A DNA stretch of 64,000 bases from Wuchereria bancrofti (Eukaryota; Nematoda; Chromadorea; Rhabditida; Onchocercidae), in NCBI GenBank assembly GCA_005281725.1, contig SSBO01000014.1, positions 294,789 through 358,788 on the forward strand, written 5' to 3'. This document shows positions 54,301 to 64,000 of the stretch, one piece after another. A program made the translations under genes and the position numbers. Within the stretch, counting starts at the first letter, position 1; each line of letters opens with the position of its first letter. Under the pieces are notes generated by a model. The model ran no database searches and was not told the origin of the DNA. It saw only the letters and a program-made list of their open reading frames with translations.

Positions 54301-57300
54301 TAGCTTGTTCACTTTGTAATGTAGCATATTGATCTTCCACGGAACGTAAACGAGCTAATGCATTTTCCAAATCTGATTCACGTGTTACAGCAGCAGATTT
54401 TAAATCTGATATTTCTTCTTCAAGACGTCGAATTTGTGTATTCACTATAATTATTACAAATCTTTCATTATTTTCTTTTTTTTTTTTTTTNTTTTTTGAA
54501 ATTTTAATTATTATTGCAAATTTATTAATGTTAAAGAAAAAAAAAATTATAAAATTAACATACTTTATCTGAGGTATCACGAAGATTTTGGCGCATTTTA
54601 TTCATTTTAACATCAAATGATTGTACCAATTGAGTAAGATGATCTGATTGTTTCACTTTATCACGATAAATATTTTGTAATCGTTCTCGCTAAAATTTGA
54701 AATTTTTATTGAATTTTACTATTTTCTTTTTTGTACAACATATAAAGAAATTTTAAATTATAATAGAAATAGAAAATGAAAAAATTTACTTCTGCTTTAA
54801 GATGATCAAGGACATTTTTTTGTTCTTTAATTGTTACTTCATGTTGTTGAATTTTATTTCTAAGACGTTCAAGTTCAGATTCTTGATTGTTATTTGTGCT
54901 CTATAATTTTAAAAATTTTTTAGTATTATTTTTTCTTCATTTATTTTTGTATGATAAATTTTAACAAAAATTTTCTTTCCCTCTTTTTTTTTTTCCTTTT
55001 TTTTCTTTTTTTTTTTTTTTAAACTTAGTTAAATTTTTATTTGTATAATTTTGATTGATTTTATCATTCAAATATTAATGATAGAAATTTTCATTCACCT
55101 TAAGTAAATCATATTCTCTTTGTAAAATTTCTAACTCATTTCGTGTTTTAGCTTGTTCACTTTGTAATGTAGCATATTGATCTTCCACGGAACGTAAACG
55201 AGCTAATGCATTTTCCAAATCTGATTCACGTGTTACAGCAGCAGATTTTAAATCTGATATTTCTTCTTCAAGACGTCGAATTTGTGTATTCACTATAATT
55301 ATTACAAATCTTTCATTATTTTCTTTTTTTTTTTTTTTCATTCACAGATAAACATTAAAGTTTTTTTTTCTTTTTTTTAAATATAAAATACATACAATCT
55401 CTTATCTTGCTATTTTGATCATTAACTGTTTTATTTAATGTTTCAGCTCGTTCATTAGCTGCTGTAAGTTGTGTTTTTAGCGCATTATTTGTAGTTTCAG
55501 TTGTCTTAAGCTCTGATCGTACTGAATACACTTCAGTCTTCCATTTTTGTGCTTCCTAAAAAAAAAAAAAAAATAAATAAATAATATTAGAAAAAAAAAA
55601 ATAAACAAAAAAATAAATAAATAAACAAAATAAAAATTTTTCAACAGTATTTTTTTAAGTGCTTATCAAAAAAAAAAAAAAAAAGAATTTATAATTAAAA
55701 ATGCATTTACATTTTCCGCTTCCTGTTGTGTATCATCTAAGTCATCTTTAAATTTTTGAATTTGTGTTAATCCTTGTTCATATTTTTCCTTTAATTCTGC
55801 TTTTTCACGTTCCAATTGATTTTCACGATTTTGTGCTTCAGCAAATTTTCTCTCAGCTTCGGCAAGTTTATTACGAAGTTCATCTTCAACAAGTTTAATC
55901 GATTCTAAATTCTGCAAAAATTTTATCTTCATTTTATATCAACCATAAATGTACGTATAAATTTATTTAACATATTTTTTTTATTTGATTTGATCATTGA
56001 ATAGAGCACAATAATATGAATAAATAAAAAAAATATATATATATATGAAAGAATATTTTTTTGAATAATTGCAAATTGGACTATTTCATTTTATTCATTT
56101 TTTTTTTTTTTGATCTAAAAAAAAATTAATGAAATTACCTTATTGTATTGTTCTTTTTCATCATCAAGATCATTTTGATGTTTATCATGAAGTTGTGACA
56201 TTTCACTTCGTAATCTATCAATTTCTTCTTGATGTTTACGTTTCAATTCTGCTATATCGGATTCTTGTCGTTCAATTTCACGATTTTTTTGCACAATTTG
56301 ATCTTCTAAGTCACGAATTTTACGCTCAAGTTCATCCTAAAATTTTAACCTTTCATATATATGCAAAATAATTATTTTTGATAAAAATTTAGCAAAAAGA
56401 TTATTTTCTTTAAGGAAGGAAGGAAAAAAAAAAAAAAAGAAATAATCAATTGAATTAAACCTTTTCACTGAGAAGTTTATCAAGCTCAGTTTTCCATTTA
56501 TCATTAACTCCTCTGATGCGTATTTCATGTATTTCAGTATCATAAACTATTGGAGCACTTGGACCAAGTGAAATTTTATCTGAAAATTAGGGCATTTTTT
56601 ATTCAATTTTTAGAAATAAAAAGAAAAATTTCTTTTTTGTTTCTTTTTTTATTTAAATAAACCAATTATACCTGTTTCCTCTGATCCATTTTTACCTGTA
56701 CCACGTGAACTACCTTCAATTTCTTGCTCTAATCGTTTAATTTTTTCTGCAAAAAATTATGGGATGAAACAAAAATATCTTCGAATTAAGCTAATAAAAG
56801 CATAATAATTATTAAATCATTTATTAAAAAAGAAAAATTTTTTTCAACCATAATTAAAAACAAAAATAAATTCTAAATAGCTAAGCAATTATATACACTT
56901 TTTTTCATTTAAAAAAAAAGTAAAAGATTCACTTTCAAGTTCTTCAATTTCTGATTTTGTCTCTTCAAGTTCTTTTTGCAAAAGATGTGAACGATTTGTT
57001 TCTTTTGTTAATGCATCACGTGTTCGTTCTTCCTGTTCAGTTATTGTTCGATTTTCGGTTCTTAATTTTTCAATTTCTTGTTCCAATTTTCGAATTTGTT
57101 CTTTCCAAGTTCCAGTATCACTGTCAGATTTTAGTTTTTGACTAAAAAAAAAAAGAGAGGAAAATAATATAAAAAATCATTTATTAAAAGTTTCTTTTTT
57201 TTTTTTCAATTATAATTTAAAAAGCAAAAAGAAATTAACAATTGGCATTTCTCTTTTTTTGCTGTCTCTCTGTCTCTCCCTCTATTTTCTTTTTTTTTGT

Positions 57301-60300
57301 TAATATGTAATACAAACTTGATAGCATCTTGCTTTTCTCTTTGAAGACGACCATTTNNTTTTTTTTTTTTCAATTATAATTTAAAAAGCAAAAAGAAATT
57401 AACAATTGGCATTTCTCTTTTTTTGCTGTCTCTCTGTCTCTCCCTCTATTTTCTTTTTTTTTGTTAATATGTAATACAAACTTGATAGCATCTTGCTTTT
57501 CTCTTTGAAGACGACCATTTAATTCATTCAATCGAACGGTTTCTTTTTGACTTGTAATTAAATCATTTTCAATAGCGGTAAGTTTAGCTTGACTACTTTT
57601 AATTTGTGTATCAAGTTCATCGTTATGTCGTCGTAGCATACTTAATTGATTTTCATAATCCGTAATTTGAAGTTTAAATTTTTCAATTTCTGTTGTTAAA
57701 CCTGTAAAAATCTTCTTTTTTTTTTCCCATTTTCTTTCATTTAGTAATAAAAAGCTCTAAAATATTAAAATATGCAAAAAAATATTTTTCAAAAGTAAAG
57801 AAAAATTTCACTTACGGCTCGTTGTTTTTTCCGCTTCTTCTCGTGCTGCTTTTTCATTTTCTAACTGATGCTTCAAATCAAACATTTGTCGTGAAAGCTC
57901 ATCTTTTTGTTTACTAAAAATAAAATTTAATAATTAGCATATAATTAATGTACAAGGAAAAATGCTTTCTTTGTAATAATTTAAAAAAAAAAAAAAAAAA
58001 AAAACTAAACTTATCTGTGAATTATCCATAGATAATGTTAAAACTAAAAACATGGTTACATCATTTTTCGTATTTATCAAATAGAAATCACAACCAGTCA
58101 AACAAAAGTAATTCTTCAAATAATAAAATGAAAGAAGAGAGGAAGAAAATTTGTAAAGGTGGAAAAACAAACAAACAAACGAAAAGCGGTAAACAAATCG
58201 ATTTTGTTATGCTTTAAGTAATATGAAATGATCAAATGAAATGGGAAAAAAATTATACGAAAAAAAAAAAGAAAAAATAATTCTTTTTTTCTTCCGTTTC
58301 ATTTATTTATATTTGGTTTTTAATTGAATAAAGATTAATGATAATGAATTATTAGCTGCTAAATTATTTTAATTAAATTGTATTATAGAAATTAATCATA
58401 AAATAATAATGATTATTTTGAAATTTATAAATTATACTTTATATGTTTTTTTTTTGTTTAAGCTGAAATGAAATTCATATATTTGTTTGAATTGTTAATT
58501 GATTAATTAATTAATTAATTAATTAATTTTGTTACCTATATTCATCACGTTGTTGTTTAATTTCACGAAACGTTTGTTCCAATGTTGTAGCTGTCTTATT
58601 AGCATTCTCGTATTCATTATTTAATTTATCAAATTCAGAATTTAAAGCATCATAACGTGTTCGTTGTTGATCAAGCTCATTAGTTAATTGACGTTTCATT
58701 TCATCAAGATGACGTAATGCAGTATCTAAATTAAAAAGAGGAACAAAATTTCTTTTTTTTTTCCCAAAAATTAATTTGATTTCTTCGTACGATTATTTAA
58801 ATTATTAACTTCAAGCATATCAAAATTAAACATTCCAAAGTAAAATATTTAATAAAACTTTTTTCTTTTTTTCTGCTATTTAATTTCTTTAAATAATATA
58901 TTAGATTATTGATTTTAACTACCGAAATTAAACATTTCAAAAATTAAATCAAATATTTAATGAAACCTTTTTCTTCCAATTTTCTTAGTGTAATATTATA
59001 TTCATTTTCAGTATCACGATATTTATCTCTCATTGTGTTTAATTCTGCTTTCAATTTCGTATTATCACGTTGAATTATTTCGATGCGATTTTTTAATTCA
59101 TTAATCCTAAAAATAATTGTCTAATTTAGAATTTAGAAATATTTAACACATAATTTAATTAACATTATATAAATTCAGATTTTAGTGTTTAATTCAAATT
59201 CAAAATTTTCAAATATATTTACCGATTTTTATATTCTTCCTCAAATCCAAGGTTAATTTCATGTTGTTTATCGCGAGCTTTTCGTCCTTCCTCAACTGTT
59301 GCTTTTTGATATTGTCTATAAATGTTCTTTTTTTTTTTCTTCGTCCTTTCTTGATATAAATTTAAACTTAATTAATTTTATGAAAAGTAAATTTTAGAGG
59401 AAAATTTTGCTATCAGACTAACAGAAAAAAATTATTAAAATTTTAATAAATTAAAAAAAAAATACCAAATGAATAGGTGAATTATGAAGAAGTAAAATTA
59501 AAAGCTACAAATAAAAAATTTTTTCATGTATTTAATTTAAAATTTAATTAATTAAATATACAATTACTAACTGATGTAATTTATTTATCTCTTCTTCCAG
59601 GAATTTTCTAGCTTTTTCAACTGCTGCTTTTTCTAAATCAGCAGCACGTAATCGTTCTTCCAAACGTCTTATTTGACGTTCTGCATTATCCAAATTTCTA
59701 ACTCTGAAATTTAAAATTTGCATTATTAAGGAGAATTTTTTCTCTTTTTTTTTTTTTTTTTTGTTTAAATTTTTGTTAAAATTTCATACTGATTTGTCAG
59801 GTCACGTTTACTTTCAGCCAAATGTTTGTCTAGATAACGTCGAGCTTCATCAGCATGTTCAAATTTGTTTACGAATTCTTTCACCTGAAATAATAGTAAT
59901 ATTAGAAACAGTGATGTGAAATATAATTTGTTATAAGTTGAACTAACTTTAAAAAATTATTCATTAAATTATTTTAAAATATTATAAATTAAATTTTAAT
60001 TTACCTGGCCTTCAACAATTTTTAGTTTTCTTTCCAATTGTTGTATTTGGCTATCTTTGTTACGAATAATATTACGAACGCTGCGTAAAGCTTCCGATGG
60101 TGGAAGTGGTGTACCACCTATATAAATTATTAGTCTTTTTTTAAATTATTTTATCAAAGTTAAAATTTATATTTGTTTTTGTGTTATCCACTGAAAAAAA
60201 AAAAATAGTTAATCAAATTTTATTACTTTATCTTCTCATTTAATACTTATTTCTTTATTACCTGGAGAAAGTGAACGTGTTCTTTTCTCTGTTCCTAGCT

Positions 60301-62529
60301 CACGAGAAGCATCCTGAGCTAATTCATGTAATTTGCGAATTGCAACCTATAAATAAAAAAAAAAACATTCAAAAATTAAGATAAAACTTTCAAAAAAAAA
60401 AAAAAAGATTAAAATTGATTAAAAAAAAAAAAATTAAATCAGATTAACTTGATTATCTGAAAGGCGTTCTTTAGTTCGTTGAAGTTCTGCTTCAAGTGCA
60501 GCATTTTTACGTTGTGCTTCATCACCTTTTGTTTCAAGTTCAATATTTCTTTCAATGCATTGTTCATATCTATAAATAATTCATTGTCTTTTTTTTTTCT
60601 TTCTTTCTTTCTTTCTTTTGTTATTGTAATATTGCATATTTTTATTTTGTTAAATTTTGATTTAAAAAATAAAAATAAAAAATAAACTTTCAATATATTT
60701 ATTAATATATATTTTACTTATTCAAAGAAAAAAAAAAAAAAATGGATCATTCATTTATTTTACCTACTTTTTCATAAGTTCATTGTATAAATCTACATCA
60801 GCAGTTGAACCATGTGTAAATTTTGATTGATCAAACATTTGTAATCCTGATTGATTTGCACTTTGTTGACTTTCGCGTATTCTTTTAATTGCTTCAATTA
60901 AGACAGTATCTTGACTAATTGTTTCACCTCCTCCACGGCTACTTTCAATTAATAATGGTTCTTTAATTCCACCATATCCTCCACCCTGCAGTATTAATAT
61001 TTATTAAAATAATATCACAAATTATTATTATTATTATTATTAAAATATTAGAATTTTAAGGTATTTTTTCATTAATTAAATTTTATTTTATATAATGATA
61101 AAAAAAAAAAAACACTAAAAAAAAATTTTTTTTTTGTTAAATAATTTTTTATAAATTTTAAAAAATTTTCATCTATATTTTTATATTTAAATTACCTCAA
61201 CACCAGTAACATTTAATTGTTTTGTTAAGCCTCCAACATTTCGAATTATTCGTGTGAATTCATTACGTTGATTTTCTAAATCATGTTCAGTTTGCTCTCG
61301 ATGTTGAATTAATTGTCGACGAACACGTTGTAATTCAGCCCATAAATCCATCATCTTTTTTTGTTCTTCACTTAAGTACTGAGTAAGATTCTATAACAAA
61401 AAAATATATATATATATTTAAATTTAATTAAATAATTTTCATCCTTTTTTTTTCCTTTTTTCTTTTTAATTTAAAAAAATATATATATATATATATTCCT
61501 ACTTTTTCACGTGTTTTATAAACTCGTTCATTTTCACGTATATTTGTTTCAAATTGTTGACGTAATCGTTCATTTTCATGCAATAATTGATCATTTTGAA
61601 TACGTTCTTGTTCCAATTGTATTCGATAATCATCAACTCTTTAAAATTTAATTACTTTTCATTTAGCACTTTATTTTATTTTCTTCCTTTCNACGTATAT
61701 TTGTTTCAAATTGTTGACGTAATCGTTCATTTTCATGCAATAATTGATCATTTTGAATACGTTCTTGTTCCAATTGTATTCGATAATCATCAACTCTTTA
61801 AAATTTAATTACTTTTCATTTAGCACTTTATTTTATTTTCTTCCTTTCTTTTTTTCTTTTTTTGCTAAATAATTCATATATTAATAATTAATTAATTATT
61901 TAAATGGAAATTTTAAATTATAATAATAAATTAGATTGGAAATTAAATAAAATATTATTATTATTATTATTATTTTAATATAAATTCATATTTATTTTAA
62001 ATAAAATTTTCATACCTTCGACGTTCCTCATCTAATTTTGCTATAAGAAGATAATCATTATCATCAAAGCCTTTTTTAGGACTCCATAATGTTTCATCTT
62101 TATATCTTCCATCAGCATATACTGTTGAATCAATTAATGTAAACGATGATGGTTCTTCTGATCGGCGTGTTGCTATTCGATTTTCAAGATCAGTGATATG
62201 CCGTCGATATTCTTTTACCTAAATTATATGAAATTATACTAAAAAAAAAAAAAAAAAAAAATATTTTTTTAATTTTACATTTTTTCATTTTTATTTAAAC
62301 AAGAAAAAACAAAAATTTTTAAACCTTATGTTGTAATGCTGATATAAGATCGGAATATTCTTTTTGATGTTCAACATTAGCATCAATACGTCGACGATAC
62401 TTATTGAGATCTTCCTGAGTACGATCAAGTCGTGCTGCCGAAACACCTTTTCCGTAAGTGTCTATTTCAAGCATCAAATCGCTATCAAATGAATCCGAAA
62501 CGTGATAAACGTTTTCACCATTGGTATCC
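48339..62529 (-). CDS. Rootletin (ciliary rootlet coiled-coil protein) homologue, 40 exons, ~2001 aa, first exon missing
   Basis: Structural protein of the striated ciliary rootlet; the C. elegans counterpart is CHE-10, needed in ciliated sensory neurons. Exons from the 5' side: 62529-62325, 62218-62016, 61638-61503, 61390-61196, 60985-60768, 60569-60449, 60346-60262, 60117-60005, 59884-59790, 59703-59572, 59315-59223, 59106-58967, 58725-58536, 57913-57816, 57701-57482, 57141-56933, 56746-56672, 56579-56461, 56336-56139, 55911-55711, 55555-55396, 55292-55099, 54900-54790, 54689-54564, 53618-53403, 53030-52887, 52700-52601, 52399-52302, 52139-52019, 51918-51755, 51640-51461, 51341-51150, 50988-50782, 50479-50279, 50111-50010, 49749-49606, 49346-49096, 49008-48932, 48812-48699, 48397-48339. 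Phases close throughout if the duplicate exons around gaps are skipped. Length is close to human rootletin (about 2017). The N-terminal rootletin domain shows [20 protein letters not shown]. Nearly everything else is Glu/Lys/Arg/Gln-rich coiled coil. Short Pro/Ser/Gly breaks occur near RSLSP-GGTPLPP and [15 protein letters not shown]. The C-terminus is Gly-rich, then Ser/Thr/Pro-rich. The first exon enters in phase 2, so the start codon is upstream. Confidence 0.9.
53217..53306. repeat. Short tandem repeat in a rootletin intron
   Basis: A ~43-bp unit combining AAAATGTATATTTGAGC and AAAAAAATTGTACATTTATA occurs twice in succession, with further partial units (AAAATGTATATTTAA) upstream from about 53160. 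It is a local amplification of intronic AT-rich sequence. Confidence 0.7.
53644..55338. repeat. Assembly gap at 54491 flanked by identical 847-bp copies carrying three rootletin exons
   Basis: The 847 bp at 53644-54490 recur at 54492-55338 across a single N. Exons at 53716-53841, 53942-54052 and 54251-54444 are therefore duplicates of 54564-54689, 54790-54900 and 55099-55292. Counting both would wrongly add 144 residues of coiled coil. Read as an unmerged contig overlap. Confidence 0.9.
57195..57520. repeat. Assembly gap 57357-57358 flanked by identical 162-bp copies
   Basis: Sequence at 57195-57356 recurs at 57359-57520 across two Ns. The first copy contains only the 3' end of the exon at 57482-57701 and stops at the gap, so the complete exon is the one on the high-coordinate side. 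Confidence 0.9.
61536..61848. repeat. Assembly gap at 61692 flanked by identical 156-bp copies
   Basis: Sequence at 61536-61691 recurs at 61693-61848 across one N. The second copy contains the 5' two-thirds of the exon at 61503-61638 and lacks its donor side, so it is a contig end and not an extra exon. Confidence 0.9.
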
Positions 62530-62926
62530 CTGTATTCATGCCGGAAATTGAAATGTATATTAGATTTCCCTTATTTAAGGAATATTTATAGATATTTATT
62601 TAAAATGAACCATTTACTTTTACATTTACTTAATATTACCTAAGCTTTATATCATCATGAAATGTNNNNNNNNNNNTAAAATCGAACCATACCGTTATCA
62701 GCCAGCGACCACCTTTGGAATTTTCGGGAACCTCCCACATTGGTTGAATATCCTTTTTGAAAACACTATAATCGCAAGCCATTGGTATCCCTGTATTCAT
62801 GCCGGAAATTGAAATGTATATTAGATTTCCCTTATTTAAGGAATATTTATAGATATTTATTTAAAATGAACCATTTACTTTTACATTTACTTAATATTAC
62901 CTAAGCTTTATATCATCATGAAATGT
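62518..62926. repeat. Assembly gap 62666-62676 between two copies of a 148-bp flank
   Basis: The 148 bp at 62518-62665 recur exactly at 62779-62926. Unlike the other gaps, the second contig begins with 102 bp of different sequence (62677-62778) before the shared part. The same flank is thus joined to a rootletin exon in one copy and to an eIF4E exon in the other. Confidence 0.9.
62693..62790 (-). CDS. Single exon of an eIF4E-family cap-binding protein (fragment)
   Basis: Between acceptor AATACAG and donor ACG|GTATGG the minus strand reads ...ACDYSVFKKDIQPMWEVPEN then SKGGRWLIT. This is the eIF4E core: the DYSxFK strand, PMWE with the Trp and Glu that sandwich and bond the m7G cap, and GGRWLI. 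eIF4E recruits capped mRNAs to the ribosome; nematodes have several paralogues (the ife genes) for monomethyl and trimethyl caps, and this exon cannot say which one this is. The exon is 98 nt, entering with 2 nt and leaving in phase 0. It is cut off from any partner: the gap follows on its 3' side, and no further eIF4E exon appears in the last 1.1 kb of the window. It shares its first 12 bp and its upstream intron with the adjacent rootletin exon copy. Confidence 0.8.
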
Positions 62927-64000
62927 ATAATGTATTCTTTTTTTAAAAAAATTTTTGGAGCAAAAAAAAAAGAAAAAAAAATGGATAAAAAAGTTTTTGG
63001 AAAAAATTGAGTGATCAAAATTACTTTCAAATTTTGTTTTTTTTTTGTTTTTTTTTTTAAAAAAATCCGTCTATAAAGGATCAATAATAATTTTTTGATT
63101 TTTGAAAAGAAATTAATTATTTTTAATAAAGTTTCTCTCTTCATGAATTCATAATTTGGAGCTTTTTTTTTTTGTAATAATTTAAGTTCACTAATATTTA
63201 GAGAATCCAATTTGTTTCTTGTTGTTTTTTTTTTTAATCTCTCCAAATAATTTGAAGTTTTAGTAATGATTTTCTTTTTCTTTTTTTTTTTTTTCAAAAT
63301 ATGGTATAAGCAATTCTTTTTTTTTTTTTTTTCAAATTTTTATCCCGAATTGTATATCCGTTTCTCTTAAAAATTTACATAAATTTTTTTTTTCTTTTTT
63401 ATGATCTGCGGCACTAATAATAGCACATAATAATTTTTTAGAATTTCTATCAAGATTTACGAAATTACCTTCATTAGAAGGAAGAAGAAAAAAAAGGAGA
63501 GACTTATTCTCAATTTAACTTCATTTTTTCAGTTTTTTTTTTTCTTGTCATAGATATAAAATTGGCTTTTTTTTTCTCCTTATATTATTATTCTTACTAA
63601 TATTTCTCTTTTTTTTTTTTTTCGTCTGAGATTTTTCCTATTTTCATGATTTTATTGCGAGATTTTTTGTTTGTTTTTTTTTTTTTGGAAAAAATAAATC
63701 GGCGACTACATTAAATTTGAAATATACTTTTTTTTTTTTAGTCCTTAACATTACTTTTTTTTTTTCATTCATATCTTAGCAATTTGTATGTTTTAGCAGT
63801 TGAAATAAAACATGATTAATAATGGGAAGTCATCCTGAAAGACATTTCAGTTTTTTATTACCTGACAGTGTATGATATGAATTGGAAATTTTAATCTGTT
63901 TGTTTAATGGAAATCTCTTTAAGAGAATTTATTATTTGTTACTGTTTAAGGATGTAAATTTTTGCTGAAATTTTATAACACTATCAAAATATGGATAGAA
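62927..64000. other. Noncoding, homopolymer-rich; no exon seen
   Basis: Poly(T) and poly(A) runs dominate. I looked here on the minus strand for the missing rootletin first exon and for upstream eIF4E exons and found neither. The long open frame on the minus strand is a Lys/Leu/Phe homopolymer by-product. Confidence 0.55.

Noticed and set aside
62908..63297. 129-codon minus-strand frame
   Set aside because: Lys/Leu/Phe composition from poly(A/T); no start context, splice sites or resemblance to eIF4E or rootletin.

Overview
The window is 64 kb of nuclear DNA from a nematode, most likely a clade III (filarial-type) worm. The species is inferred, not proven. Reasons: very AT-rich DNA full of A/T homopolymers, many short introns (about 100-400 nt) with TTTCAG or TTTTAG acceptors, an unpaired acceptor just upstream of most start codons (as expected for spliced-leader trans-splicing), and protein families spliced as in nematodes. 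I found no prokaryotic, viral, CRISPR or transposase coding sequence. I rebuilt the genes by hand; reading phase closes across every exon join that I list.

Layout. 1-6.1 kb: no gene. 6.1-10.75 kb (-): 13-exon gene for an unrecognised 553-aa secreted protein with four C-terminal cysteines. 10.75-15.7 kb: no firm gene, two assembly gaps. 15.7-18.7 kb (+): 6-exon gene for an unrecognised 424-aa protein. 19.9-22.1 kb (+): 313-aa tetraspanin. 24.0-27.5 kb (+): RNFT-type RING/transmembrane E3 ligase, 431 aa, preceded by a triplicated ~115-bp repeat. 30.2-34.2 kb (+): small nitrobindin/THAP4-C-domain protein, 191 aa, with a hydrophobic N-terminus. 36.15-42.2 kb (+): complete AP-2 alpha adaptin, 21 exons, 942 aa. 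44.8-45.9 kb (+): 5' part (202 codons) of a type II phosphatidylinositol 4-kinase; the catalytic remainder is absent. 47.7-62.5 kb (-): rootletin homologue, 40 exons, about 2001 aa once assembly duplicates are removed, first exon not found. 62.7-62.8 kb (-): a single exon of an eIF4E cap-binding protein next to a gap.

AP-2 alpha, the PI4K2 (with a dileucine sorting motif) and the tetraspanin (with a tyrosine sorting motif in its tail) all belong to endocytic or endosomal membrane traffic. Rootletin builds the striated rootlet of ciliated sensory neurons. Nothing shows an operon: intergenic distances are 1-2.6 kb.

The most important caution concerns assembly quality. Six of the seven N-gaps sit between two direct copies of the same ~150-850 bp, as unmerged contig ends would give. 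The seventh joins rootletin and eIF4E sequence through a shared 148-bp flank. A 657-bp exact tandem duplication without an N-gap carries rootletin's last exon, and the PI4K2 3' half is missing next to it. Extremely AT-rich blocks (about 1-19, 28.5-35.5 and 46-64 kb) alternate with less AT-rich blocks (about 19-28 and 35.6-46 kb).
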